Notes: generated by a model not told the origin, from the sequence alone. Shown: positions 17,124 through 26,057, numbered from the stretch's first letter. The stretch is 64,000 bases of DNA from Neisseriaceae bacterium JH1-16 (GCA_025989215.1 JAPDNP010000002.1:248001-312000); one strand, 5' to 3'. Translations and numbers: made by a program.

Positions 17124-17909
17124 ATGCTGCTGGACGTAGCGGAACTGGCGTTTCACCAGCGTTTGGGGAGACTGATCAACAGCCAGGACGACGACTGTTT
17201 TTGGCCCACCCTGGCGGGTTTTCTCCGTGAAGTAGCGGAGTTCGATACCTGGGTGGCGATGCTGTTCCGCTCCGCCCAAGCGCCATTGGTGCTGGCCGAC
17301 AGCGGGGTCAACTACGCCGAGGACAATCTGTTTGCCGACTATATGCGAGGCCTGTACCTGCTGGATCCGTTCTACGGTTTCGGACTCGGCGAAATCGCGC
17401 CGGGGGTGTACCGGCTCGACGAGGTGGCGCCGGACAGCTTCCGCGAGACCGAGTACTTCCAGCGCTATTTCTCGCGCAATGTGGTCGAAGACGAACTGCA
17501 GTTCCTATTGCCGCTGAAGGGAGTTGGCACGCTTTCGCTGTCGCTGGGCAGCGGACGACGTTTCAGTGATGCAGAGATAGGCGCCGGCTGTCTGTACGCA
17601 CCATGGATCCTGCCGCTGATGCGGCACGGCGCCAGGCTCGAGCAACTGATGACCCGGCCGGCGAGCAACAGGGATCAGGACAGGCAAAGCCGGCTGGAAG
17701 AAGCGCTGCGCCAGCGCGGCAAGCCGCACCTGACCGAGCGTGAGGTAGAGGTAGCGTTGCTGATCCTCGCCGGCCACTCCACCAAGGGGGTTGCGCGCCA
17801 TTTGGGCATTTCGTTGGAAACGGCCAAGGTGCACCGGCGCAACTTGTACGGCAAGCTCGGCGTGACGAGCCAGGCCGGCCTGTTCCTGCTGTTCGTCGGG
17901 CTAGAGTAG
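17124..17909 (+). CDS. LuxR-family transcriptional regulator
   Basis: 261-residue DNA-binding protein. The C-terminal helix-turn-helix is standard: LTEREVEVALLILAGHSTKG, VARHLGISLETAKVHRRNLY, GKLGV. The N-terminal ~170 residues resemble sensor domains of catabolic LuxR proteins rather than the acyl-homoserine-lactone domain; no invariant autoinducer-binding set is evident. It is divergent from puuC, with tandem repeats in the 171-base gap, and so is the probable regulator of the putrescine genes (inference from position). Confidence 0.82.
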   Translation: MLLDVAELAFHQRLGRLINSQDDDCFWPTLAGFLREVAEFDTWVAMLFRSAQAPLVLADSGVNYAEDNLFADYMRGLYLLDPFYGFGLGEIAPGVYRLDEVAPDSFRETEYFQRYFSRNVVEDELQFLLPLKGVGTLSLSLGSGRRFSDAEIGAGCLYAPWILPLMRHGARLEQLMTRPASNRDQDRQSRLEEALRQRGKPHLTEREVEVALLILAGHSTKGVARHLGISLETAKVHRRNLYGKLGVTSQAGLFLLFVGLE

Positions 17910-18038
17910 CCGCGCCAGGCCCATGCCCGAATATATGGGCCGATGAACAATCGGCATTGGAGCCGTCGGGAGCCGGCCCTACAGTTGGCGCATCGCTTCG
18001 CGGCGGCACGGAGCGCCAACCACCGAAAGCCCCCTGCC

Positions 18039-18725
18039 ATGGGCTCCCGACTCGAATACGACCTCCTGGGCACAAAGACGTCCCCGCCTCCGCCCACTAC
18101 GGCATCCACCCCCTGCGCGCGCTGGAAAACTCCCGATCACCGGCACGCCGATCGCGGACCGGGTCAACGCACCGGCCGCCATCAAGCAAGCGGCAGCGCT
18201 GGTCAACCACCAGTTCGGCCTGATCGATCCGATCATGACCGACGCCATCGTCAAGGCCTGCGAGGAGATCCGTGCCGGCGCGGAAGCTGACGACCTACAT
18301 CGGCAGCTTCCGGCTGGTCGACGCAGTGGGCCACCTGCAGCGCGCCTTCGCGGCGAAGGCCGAGGAATTCAAGGGCGTGCGGAAGATGGGCCGCCCCCGG
18401 GGCAGGATGCGGTACCGATGACGCTCGGCCGGGAATTCTCGACCAACGCGGTGATGTTGGCCGAAGACGTCGAACGGTTGCAGGAAACGGCGCGACTGAT
18501 CCGCGAGATCAACCTCGACACCACCGAGATTGGCACCGGCATCAACACCCACCCCGAGTACGCCGAACGCGTCTGCTGCCAGTTGTTCTAGGTGACCTGC
18601 GCCTGCTGTCGAGCGGCCCGCGCGCCGGCTTTGTCGAGATCGTGCTGGCGCTTGGCCTGATGTCGGCCGAAGCGCTGGCCGAGGTACTACGCCCCGAAAA
18701 CTTGACTCAGCCCTACGCGCGGAGC
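18039..18725 (+). pseudogene. aspA: Aspartate ammonia-lyase, decayed
   Basis: Pieces of an aspartase/fumarase-superfamily enzyme lie in the proper order but in different frames. Seen from 18039 on: SRLEYDLLGTK, HYGIHPLRALEN, TGTPIADRVNAPAAIKQAAA, LVNHQFGLIDPIM, TDAIVKACEEIRAGA, AVGHLQRAFAAKAEEFKGV, AVPMTLGREFSTN, IGTGINTHPEYAERVC, DLRLLSSGPRAGFVE, LGLMSAEALAEVLRPENLT. The catalytic GSSxMPxKxN loop and long internal stretches are missing: about 230 of ~470 residues remain, with several frameshifts and deletions. Clearly non-functional; the parent was a normal aspA-like gene. Confidence 0.8.
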
Positions 18726-18754
18726 CCCGCCCGCGCCGTCGCCCTGACGGGCTG

Positions 18755-19000
18755 TCACACCGCTGGATAAAGCGGCTCGAGAAACCTCCACAGCTCGCCC
18801 AGAGCCGGGTTAGTGCGCCGACTGTCGCGGTACAGGTGGATGTTCACAGGCTCGCTCCACGATGTGTTAGTGGCCGGCACGAACGGTCCGTCCGCCAGCT
18901 CGCGGCCACCTTCATCCACTCGACGCTGCACCACGACAGCGGGTTCGCCTTCGTGCACCGCAACCTGAAGGCAGCCGGCATGAGGCCAGTCGGCTGAGCG
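18755..19000 (-). pseudogene. Possible regulator C-terminal remnant
   Basis: The leftward frame ends VNIHLYRDSRRTNPALGELW followed by RFLEPLYPAV, which has the look of a LysR-type effector-domain C terminus. The upstream part does not hold together as a protein. No full gene. A weak assignment. Confidence 0.25.
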
Positions 19001-19107
19001 CGCACTACATACTTTTAAATTATTCAACTTAGACAATATATATATTTTCAGTATCCGCAGCGGCCCCGTAGATTGCAGTTGTGGACCAGATCACAGGAGC
19101 ACACCGC
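19001..19107 (+). promoter_or_regulatory. AT-rich leader before the monooxygenase gene
   Basis: A strongly AT-rich patch (19009-19050, with ACAATATATATATT) in otherwise GC-rich DNA, 60-100 bases before the start codon. A probable promoter region, although no well-spaced -35/-10 pair can be fixed. Confidence 0.35.
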
Positions 19108-20451
19108 ATGAACACTGCTAAGGACACAGAGATGGCGATTGAAAAGATAGATACGCTTGTTATCGGTGCGGGTCAGGCTGGCGTGGCCATGAGCGAACAC
19201 CTGAGCAAACTCGATGTGCCTCACCTCGTTCTGGAGCGCAATCGTATTGCCGAACGCTGGCGCACGGAACGCTGGGACTCGCTGGTTGCCAATGGCCCGG
19301 CCTGGCACGACCGTTTCCCGGGACTTGAATTCGACGACGTCGCCCCCGACGGTTTTGCCCCGAAGGAGCGCATTGCGGCTTATTTCGAAGCCTATGCCAA
19401 GAAGTTCAATGCCCCTATCCGCACCGGCGTGGAAGTAAAGAAGGTGGAACGCAATATTGGTAGGCCGGGCTTCATCATTGAAACCTCTGAAGGGGTGATC
19501 GAAGCCAACCGCGTGGTTGCCGCAACCGGGCCTTTCCAGCGCCCTGTTATCCCGCCGGTCGCACCTAAAGACGAGGACATTACGCAGATCCATTCTGCCG
19601 AATATCGCAATCCTGAGCGATTGCCCAAGGGCGCTGTTCTGGTGGTTGGTTCCGGCTCATCCGGGGTGCAGATCGCGGATGAACTGCAGCGCTCCGGCAA
19701 GAAAGTTTACCTCTCGGTCGGACCCCACGATCGCCCTCCGCGCGCCTATCGCAATCGTGACTTCTGCTGGTGGCTGGGCGTTCTCGGCGAGTGGGATGCA
19801 CCGGCCATGAGGCCGGGAACTGAACATGTCACCATTGCGGTGAGCGGAGCCCGTGGCGGTCATACCGTTGACTTCCGGAGCCTGGCCAATCAGGGGATCA
19901 CGCTCGTCGGCATGACGAAGTCGTTCAATAACGGCGTGGCGAGCTTCCAATCGGATCTTCCCGACAACATTGCACGCGGCGATGAGAACTATCTGTCGTT
20001 GCTGGATGCAGCTGATGCTTATATCGAGCGCAATGGTCTCGACCTTCCGGAAGAGCCCGAAGCCCGCAATATCCTCCCTGATCCGGAATGTCTGACCAAC
20101 CCTATTCTTGAGCTCGACTTGGCCGAGGCTGGAATTACCTCGATCGTCTGGGCAACCGGCTTTGCTGTTGATTACAGCTGGCTGCAGGTCAACGCCTTCG
20201 ATGAAAAGGGTAAGCCGCGGCATCAGCGCGGTGTATCGACCGAGCCCGGCGTCTATTTCGTGGGCCTGCCATGGCTGTCGCGTCGTGGCTCCAGCTTCAT
20301 CTGGGGCGTCTGGCACGATGCCAAATATATTGCGGACCATATCGCCACACAGCGCAAATATTTTGCCTATCGCGACACTTCACAACACAAAAAGGCCGAA
20401 GACTCAGCAGCACCGCTGACAAAGCATTTCGCCGATAAAACCACTGTTTAA
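19108..20451 (+). CDS. Flavin-dependent monooxygenase / NAD(P)/FAD oxidoreductase
   Basis: 447-residue enzyme with two nucleotide-binding folds. FAD site VIGAGQAGVAMSEHL is near residue 20, and the NADPH site VLVVGSGSSGVQIADEL is in the middle, with the linking motif ATGPFQRPVIPP. This layout is that of flavin-containing or Baeyer-Villiger-like monooxygenases and TrkA-like oxidoreductases. ATG 19108 is chosen over GTG 19081 because AGGAG stands 10 bases before it. The gene is visibly lower in GC than its neighbours, with many codons such as ATT, GAA and AAG, suggesting a separate origin. It leads a rightward group with RidA, DUF1028 and ArgE-type genes. Substrate unknown; an N-containing compound is plausible from context. 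Confidence 0.8.
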   Translation: MNTAKDTEMAIEKIDTLVIGAGQAGVAMSEHLSKLDVPHLVLERNRIAERWRTERWDSLVANGPAWHDRFPGLEFDDVAPDGFAPKERIAAYFEAYAKKFNAPIRTGVEVKKVERNIGRPGFIIETSEGVIEANRVVAATGPFQRPVIPPVAPKDEDITQIHSAEYRNPERLPKGAVLVVGSGSSGVQIADELQRSGKKVYLSVGPHDRPPRAYRNRDFCWWLGVLGEWDAPAMRPGTEHVTIAVSGARGGHTVDFRSLANQGITLVGMTKSFNNGVASFQSDLPDNIARGDENYLSLLDAADAYIERNGLDLPEEPEARNILPDPECLTNPILELDLAEAGITSIVWATGFAVDYSWLQVNAFDEKGKPRHQRGVSTEPGVYFVGLPWLSRRGSSFIWGVWHDAKYIADHIATQRKYFAYRDTSQHKKAEDSAAPLTKHFADKTTV

Positions 20452-20484
20452 AACTTTAAATAAACATCCAATAGAGAAACGAAC

Positions 20485-20901
20485 ATGACAACTCATAAAC
20501 GTATCCGCAAGTTCAACACCCGCGACACCTATCCGGAGCAGAAGCTCGACAACGACCTGTGCCAGGCCGTGGTGGCGGGCAACATCGTGTTCCTGCGCGG
20601 CCAGATCGGCCAGGACCTCGAGACCCGCGAGTCGGTCGGCATCGGCGACGTGCGCGCCCAGACCGAGCAGGCGATGGCCAACATCAAGATGCTGCTGGAG
20701 GAATCCGGCAGCTGCCTGGACCACGTGTGCAAGGTGGTGATCTACCTGGTCGACCCGCGCTACCGCGAAGCGGTCTACGGCGAGGTCGGCAAGTGGCTCA
20801 AGGGGGTGTACCCGGTATCGACCGGGCTGGTCGTCTCTGCGCTGGCGCGACCGGAGTGGCTGGTCGAGATCGACGTCACCGCCGTCATTCCCGAGGCGTA
20901 A
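20485..20901 (+). CDS. RidA-family protein
   Basis: 138-residue member of the YjgF/YER057c/UK114 family, trimeric enzymes that hydrolyse reactive enamine/imine intermediates. The body shows the typical layout: VVAGNIVFLRGQIGQDLETR, DVRAQTEQAMANIKMLLEES, VCKVVIYLVDPRYREAVYGE, and the C-terminal LARPEWLVEIDVTAVI in which the key Arg is present (ARPEW). It lies 33 bases after the monooxygenase and 19 before the DUF1028 gene; imine clean-up after an amine oxidation would fit. Confidence 0.88.
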   Translation: MTTHKRIRKFNTRDTYPEQKLDNDLCQAVVAGNIVFLRGQIGQDLETRESVGIGDVRAQTEQAMANIKMLLEESGSCLDHVCKVVIYLVDPRYREAVYGEVGKWLKGVYPVSTGLVVSALARPEWLVEIDVTAVIPEA

Positions 20902-20920
20902 CCGAAACCGCGAGGCAGCT

Positions 20921-21601
20921 ATGACCTTTTCCATCATCGCGCGCTGTCCCAGTACCGGCATGCTGGGTGCCGCCATTACGTCGTCCAGCATCGCCGTGGC
21001 GGCCCGCTGCCCGTGGGTGAAGGCCGGCGTCGGCGTGGTCGCCACCCAGAACGTCACCCTCCCCTCGCTCGGGCCCGAGATTCTCGACCTGATCGAGCGG
21101 GGGCACGTGGCGGAAGAAGCCATGACGGCAGCGCTGCAGCGCAACGGCTTCAACCAGTACCGCCAGGTTGCCGTGGTCGACGCGGCGGGCCGGGCCGCCG
21201 TCTTTACCGGCGACCAGGCGCTCGGCACGCATCACGCCGTCGTCGGCAATGGCTGCGTGGCCGCCGGCAACCTGCTGTCGTCCCGCCACGTCGTGGAGGC
21301 CGTGGTCGCGAGCTTCGAAAGCCAGCCGCCCGAGGTACACCTGGCCGAACGATTGCTGGCCGCCCTCGAAGCGGGCCTGGCGGCCGGCGGCGAGGCCGGG
21401 CCGGTTCACTCGGCGGGCCTGTTGGTCGCCGACGATCTGCGGTGGCCCTTGGTCGATCTGCGCGTCGACTGGGACGAAACGGACCCGATAGCCGGGCTGC
21501 GCCGCCTCTGGCAGGCCTACCAGCCGCAGATGAACGACTATGTAACACGGGCCTTGAACCCCCTCGCCGCGCCCAGCTACGGCGTGCCGGGTGACGAATG
21601 A
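20921..21601 (+). CDS. DUF1028 (Ntn-hydrolase-like) protein
   Basis: 226 residues, full-length for DUF1028, a family with an N-terminal-nucleophile-hydrolase-like fold and no settled activity. Conserved features: MTFSIIARCPSTGMLGAAIT at the N terminus, VKAGVGVVATQN, QYRQVAVVDAAGRAAVFTGD, VGNGCVAAGNLL and LRVDWDETDPIAGLRRLWQA. The stop overlaps an ATG that opens the next frame. A part of the RidA-ArgE group; a hydrolytic step on an amide or lactam is a reasonable but untested guess. Confidence 0.85.
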   Translation: MTFSIIARCPSTGMLGAAITSSSIAVAARCPWVKAGVGVVATQNVTLPSLGPEILDLIERGHVAEEAMTAALQRNGFNQYRQVAVVDAAGRAAVFTGDQALGTHHAVVGNGCVAAGNLLSSRHVVEAVVASFESQPPEVHLAERLLAALEAGLAAGGEAGPVHSAGLLVADDLRWPLVDLRVDWDETDPIAGLRRLWQAYQPQMNDYVTRALNPLAAPSYGVPGDE

Positions 21602-21666
21602 GGTCAGCGACGACGGGGCCGGAAGCGGCCCCTTTTTCTGTGTATCAGTTCGAGCAAGAGAATCCC

Positions 21667-22827
21667 ATGCGACGACGCAGCCATCCCATCCTCGAGCGCT
21701 TGATCGGCTTCGACACGGTCAGCTCGCGCCCCAACTTGGCGCTGATCGAATACATCCGCGACTATTTAGCCGAGCAGGGCGTAACGAGCGAGCTCTTTCT
21801 GAACGACGACACCAGCAAGGCCAGCCTGTTCGCGACCATCGGCCCGACCGACCGGGGAGGGGTCGTACTGTCCGGCCATACCGACGTGGTCCCCGCCGCC
21901 GGACAGGCGTGGACGGTCGAGCCTTTCGCCTTGAGCGAGCGCGATGGTCGCCTCTACGGGCGCGGCACGGCCGACATGAAGGGCTTCATTGCCTCGGTGC
22001 TCGCCGCCGTGCCGCTGTTCGTCGCGCGACCGCTCGTCACGCCGGTCCACCTGGCGTTTTCCTACGATGAGGAAATCGGCTGCCTCGGCGTGCGTCCCAT
22101 GCTCGAAAACCTGGCCGCGCGGCCTATCAAGCCGATCGCCTGCATCATCGGCGAGCCGACCGAAATGCGGCCGGTCGGCGGACACAAGGGCAAGCTTGCG
22201 ATGCGCTGCCAGATCCATGGTGCCGAGTGCCATTCGGCCTACGCCCCCTACGGCGTCAATGCGATCCAGGCCGCCGCGCGGCTGGTCACCCGCCTGGAGG
22301 CGATCGGCGAGCGACTGGCACAGCACGAGCAGTGCGATCCGCGCTTCGACCCGCCGTTCTCCACCGTGCAGACCGGCCTCATCCAGGGTGGGCGCGCACT
22401 CAATATCGTGCCGGGCCATTGCGAATTCGAATTCGAAGTACGCTCCTTGCCCGGCTTCGACGCACGGCAGGTCGTCGACGAACTGCGCGCCTACGCTGAG
22501 GCTGACCTCCAGCCCGGCATGCGCTCCGTCAAGCCCGAAACCGGCATCGCATTCCATCCCCTGAGCAGCTATCCGGGACTCGACGCTGACATGAATAGCT
22601 ACGCGACACGGCTGCTGCAACGCCTGACCGGCGAGCAGCAATTCGGCACCGTCGCCTTCGGCACGGAGGGCGGCTTGTTCAGCGAGGCGGGCATTCCGGC
22701 GGTCGTCTGCGGCCCCGGCAGCATGGACCAGGGGCACAAGCCGGACGAGTTCATCACGGTGGAGCAGATGGCCGAGTGCGACCGCTTCATGGACCGGCTC
22801 GCCGAAATGCTTTGCGAACCCCTGTAA
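21667..22827 (+). CDS. argE: M20 deacetylase (acetylornithine deacetylase type)
   Basis: Zinc-dependent M20 hydrolase of the ArgE kind, 386 residues, which removes an N-acyl group from an amino acid. Metal and catalytic motifs are intact: VLSGHTDVVPAAG (His and catalytic Asp), YGRGTADMKGFIASV (bridging Asp), SYDEEIGCLGV (Glu-Glu), IIGEPTEMRPVGGHKG and the late His in GPGSMDQGHKPDEF. ATG 21667 gives the usual length and follows a GAGCAAGAG site; the frame is open to 21598. Context with RidA and DUF1028 points to catabolism rather than arginine synthesis. The gene symbol is by family. Confidence 0.85.
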   Translation: MRRRSHPILERLIGFDTVSSRPNLALIEYIRDYLAEQGVTSELFLNDDTSKASLFATIGPTDRGGVVLSGHTDVVPAAGQAWTVEPFALSERDGRLYGRGTADMKGFIASVLAAVPLFVARPLVTPVHLAFSYDEEIGCLGVRPMLENLAARPIKPIACIIGEPTEMRPVGGHKGKLAMRCQIHGAECHSAYAPYGVNAIQAAARLVTRLEAIGERLAQHEQCDPRFDPPFSTVQTGLIQGGRALNIVPGHCEFEFEVRSLPGFDARQVVDELRAYAEADLQPGMRSVKPETGIAFHPLSSYPGLDADMNSYATRLLQRLTGEQQFGTVAFGTEGGLFSEAGIPAVVCGPGSMDQGHKPDEFITVEQMAECDRFMDRLAEMLCEPL

Positions 22828-23874
22828 CGCCCAGCGGCGCAGCCCTCAGGAGGCAGCGCCTTCCTTGCCCGATTCCGCTCCACCTATTCGACAAACAGCC
22901 TGGCTGGCGTCGTCAGGTGGCGGCGCTTGAGCCAGGCCGCCGCCAGCTGACGACGGTTCGAGCTCTCTGGCGCTCTTCACCGCCCCCACCCGCTTGCCGT
23001 CGTTGATGAAGTTCGATACGGGCGGTTGACCAGCGCCGACTGGCCGAATCCCTGCCCGACCATGCCTGCACCATCTCGATCGACGACGAGCCGAAGCCGA
23101 GATGAGGCGTCAGTTTCTGTGTCACGGACAAGCTGGTGAAGCAGTGCCGGCGTCGAGCAGGATCAAGGGCTCCGTGTAGATATCACCCAAGGTGCATCGA
23201 CTGACGAAAAGTGCTGTCTCGTGCTGATGAAAGTGATTTCTTATTCTGATGCTGATGCCAGCAAAAGCCCGATTTGTTGCACACGAAAATGCGCATGCTG
23301 GACTGCCCCAAGTAAGAAGGGCCACCTCTGACTAACTTTTTGTCGGAAGCAAACGAGGCTTGCCCATTTGCCTGTATCCGCTTCGGACGAGCAGCAACCA
23401 TCTGAGGCGGCGTCACTGGACGACCGCTTTTCGGCCAACGCGGTCACCTAGAAGAAGGAGTGGAATACCACATGGGAGGAGAACTTACGCCCTATCAATG
23501 GCTGGAGTGGAGCAAACGGCAGTTGAGTACCGTCGCACTCGCCCTCGACGAACTGGAACAGGAGGCCAATAGTCGCGAGCAGCGAGGTCGACATCAGAGG
23601 AATCACGGTCGGCTGGCTCGACCTCCGGCAGGCGGGACTTGATTGAAGAAAGACGCGTCCGCGCTTGAGTGGGTGGTTTATGCGCATTTTCTTTCACCCC
23701 TCTTTCACCGACTCCGCTTCGCCGCGCCGCACCCCGTCCATCCGGTAGCCGAAGCCGTCAAGACGAAGGGTCCTGGGGCGCGCTCCCCCCAGGACCGGTT
23801 GGGTCAATTCGGCTCGTGCCCGCTTTCCGATCAGCAAAAGCATCGCCGGCACTGGCCATGTGGCCCGATAGAGG
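22828..23874. other. 1-kb stretch without a recognisable gene
   Basis: Both strands carry only short, unconvincing frames. A rightward 56-codon frame from ATG 23472 to 23642 (MGGELTPYQWLEWSKRQLST...) has AAGGAG upstream at a long distance and is the best small-gene candidate, but has no known family. At 23422-23445 there is a hairpin GACCGC...GCGGTC. At 23769-23796 a 10-bp perfect stem GGTCCTGGGG/CCCCAGGACC may end the leftward binding-protein gene. Permease and ATPase genes that should accompany that binding protein are absent; deletion here is possible. Confidence 0.5.
23769..23796 (-). terminator. Hairpin downstream of binding-protein gene
   Basis: GGTCCTGGGG (23769-23778) pairs perfectly with CCCCAGGACC (23787-23796), 8-base loop. 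It is 79 bases after the leftward stop at 23875; there is no T-run. Confidence 0.4.
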
Positions 23875-24918
23875 CTATTTCGCCGCCCAGGCGTTGAAAC
23901 GCTGCTCGAGGCTCTCGCCGTTGTCGACCCAGAAGTCGGTGTCCACCGCGACCGCGTTCTTGAGGTTCTGCGGCGCGGTCGGCAGGTCCGCCATGGTGCG
24001 CGCATCGATCAGGCCGCTGGCCTTCTTGTTGCTGACCCCATAGGCGATCTGCCGGGCGTACACGCTCTGCGGGGCGGGCCGGCTCACGAAGGAAAGAAAC
24101 TTGTAGGCCTGTTCCTTATTGGGCGTGCCCTTGGGGATGGTCCAGTAGTCGTAGTCATAGATACTGCCGGTCCAGACGATCTTCAGGTTCTTGCCGTCCT
24201 TTTGTGCGCTGTCGATGCGGCCGTTGTAGGCCGAGCTCATCACCACATCCCCTGCGGCCAGATACTGCGGTGGCTGCGCGCCGGCCTCCCACCACTGGAT
24301 GTTCGGCTTCAACTGGTCGAGCTTCTTGAAGGCACGATCCACCCCGGCCGGGGTGGCCAACACCTTGTACACGTCTTTGGGCGCCACGCCGTCCGCCATC
24401 AGCGCGATTTCCAGGGTGTACTTGGCCCCCTTGCGCATGCCGCGCTTGCCGGGGAATTTCTTCACATCCCAGAAATCACGCCAGGACGTCGGCGCGCTCT
24501 TGAGCTTGTCGGCGTTGTAGGCGAGTACGGTCGACCACACATAGGCGCCGACCCCGCAGGCTTGCGCCGCGCCCGGCAGCAGTTCGCTACGGTTGGCGAT
24601 ACGGCTGTAGTCGAGCTTCTCGAACAAACCCTCTTCGCAGCCGCGCGCCAGATCGGGAGACTCCACGTCGAGCACGTCCCAGCTCACGCTTCGGGTAGTG
24701 ACCATCGCCTTCAGCTTCGCCATCTCGCCGTTGTAGTCGGCGCCGACCACATTGGTACCGGTCGCGGCCTTGTAAGGCAGGTAATAGGCCTTATTCTGCG
24801 CCTCTTTATTGGCACCGCCGAATGACACCACGGTCAGGTCTCCCGCCGCGGCCAAGGCCGGCACCGTACACAGTACGGACAGCAGCACGCTCCATTTGCT
24901 GACAACACGCATCTTCAT
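23875..24918 (-). CDS. ABC transporter substrate-binding protein, polyamine type
   Basis: 347-residue exported solute binder of the PotD/PotF fold class. A signal peptide with KWSVLLSVLCTVPALAAAG precedes DLTVVSFGGANKEAQNKAYY, typical of spermidine/putrescine-like or opine-like binders in catabolic clusters. Further family features are WDVLDVESPDLARGCEEG, NIQWWEAGAQPPQYLAAGDV and a C terminus with WVDNGESLEQRFNAW. The start at 24918 (ATGAAGATG, with GGAAG and GAGGGG upstream) fits the signal peptide. No membrane or ATPase partner is adjacent, so it is an orphan. It lies just downstream of a LysR gene on the same strand. Confidence 0.82.
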   Translation of the reverse strand: MKMRVVSKWSVLLSVLCTVPALAAAGDLTVVSFGGANKEAQNKAYYLPYKAATGTNVVGADYNGEMAKLKAMVTTRSVSWDVLDVESPDLARGCEEGLFEKLDYSRIANRSELLPGAAQACGVGAYVWSTVLAYNADKLKSAPTSWRDFWDVKKFPGKRGMRKGAKYTLEIALMADGVAPKDVYKVLATPAGVDRAFKKLDQLKPNIQWWEAGAQPPQYLAAGDVVMSSAYNGRIDSAQKDGKNLKIVWTGSIYDYDYWTIPKGTPNKEQAYKFLSFVSRPAPQSVYARQIAYGVSNKKASGLIDARTMADLPTAPQNLKNAVAVDTDFWVDNGESLEQRFNAWAAK

Positions 24919-25154
24919 CCCCTCACTTCCTTGTGAACCGGAACACCGCCCAGCCCGGCTACCACCAGAAGAGTGCGCAGCAACGCGGACATGTCGAAGT
25001 CGACGAAAAGGTCGGGAATCGGCCTGCGGCCGTATGCAGCCAGCCACGCACACCATCTCGCCCCATCGACACCTCACTGTAGTGAGGAGGTCTTGCATGC
25101 GTAAAATAGGTTTTAGCTTTTCTTTGCATCTTAAAAAACGATGCAACGGCGCGG

Positions 25155-26057
25155 CTATTGCGGCTTGGTCAACGTGCTTTCGCACAGCTCGATAAATACC
25201 TCGGCACGGCGCGTCAGCTTCAGGCCCTGCGGCCAGGCCAGTACGATGGACAGTGCCGGCACCTCGTCAGAAATCGGCAGGCAGACCAGTCGGCCGCCGC
25301 CATAGGTGGTGTCCATGTCCGGACGCAGGTTAAGCAGGCCGTAGCCGTTGCCCGCCGCCACCAGCCCCCGCACCAATTCGAAGCTCACCGTCCGATGACG
25401 CACCCTCGGCTCGATTCCCAACTGCCGGAACAGTGACAGGAAGTATTCGCGACTGTACGGTAGATCGAGCAGCACCATCGGCTCCTCGGCCAATTCCGCC
25501 AGCGCGATCTCCGGCTTCTTCGCCAGCGGATGATCAGCCGGAAGCAGCACGTACGGCCTGGCCGACAGCAGCGTTCGCTTCGACAGCGCCGGCGTCAGGT
25601 CGAGGTCGTAGAGCAGCGCCAGCTCTAGCTGGCCACTCAACAGCGCGGCCTGCAGCTGCGGCGTATCCCCCTCGTGCAGTGCCACCTCCACCTCCGGATA
25701 GGTCTCGCGCAGAGCGGTTAACAGCCGGGGCAACAACACCGGGGCGATGGTGGTGAAACAACCCAGATCCAGCCTGCCGCTCAGCGCCAGGCTCAGTTCA
25801 CTGGCCTGCTGCATCAGATCCTCGGCATGGATCAGCAGATTGCGCGCCGCCGCGACGAAGCTCTGCCCGGCCGGCGTCATCGACACGCCGCGCGCATGGT
25901 GGCGGATAAAGAACTGCAAGCCGAACACCTCCTCCAGTTGCGAGATGGCGGTCGAGATGCCCGGTTGCGAGGTATAGAGAGCATTGGCGGCGGCAGTCAC
26001 GCTGCCGTGCTCGGCGACGGCGACCAGATACTCCAATTGCCTGAGCGTGTAGTTCAT
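25155..26057 (-). CDS. LysR-family transcriptional regulator
   Basis: 300-residue LysR protein. The N-terminal winged helix reads MNYTLRQLEYLVAVAEHGSV, TAAANALYTSQPGISTAISQ, LEEVFGLQFFIR. The effector domain follows with RLDLGCFTTIAPVLLPRLL and PMVLLDLPYSREYFLSLF. The stop lies 237 bases before the binding-protein start on the same strand. The effector domain resembles regulators of nitrogen-compound uptake, so it may control the neighbouring binding protein or the RidA/DUF1028 group. Confidence 0.88.
   Translation of the reverse strand: MNYTLRQLEYLVAVAEHGSVTAAANALYTSQPGISTAISQLEEVFGLQFFIRHHARGVSMTPAGQSFVAAARNLLIHAEDLMQQASELSLALSGRLDLGCFTTIAPVLLPRLLTALRETYPEVEVALHEGDTPQLQAALLSGQLELALLYDLDLTPALSKRTLLSARPYVLLPADHPLAKKPEIALAELAEEPMVLLDLPYSREYFLSLFRQLGIEPRVRHRTVSFELVRGLVAAGNGYGLLNLRPDMDTTYGGGRLVCLPISDEVPALSIVLAWPQGLKLTRRAEVFIELCESTLTKPQ

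Noticed and set aside
19023-19046. TTCAAC / TATATT as a sigma-70 promoter for the monooxygenase
   Set aside because: Spacing is only 12 bases; the AT-rich patch is reported without a defined -35/-10 pair.
22990-23105. Short frame with RRLAESLPDHACTISIDDEP as a possible gene remnant
   Set aside because: No continuous or recognisable protein on either side.
23472-23642. 56-codon rightward frame with AAGGAG upstream
   Set aside because: Ribosome site too distant and no family; kept only as a note in the gene-poor region.
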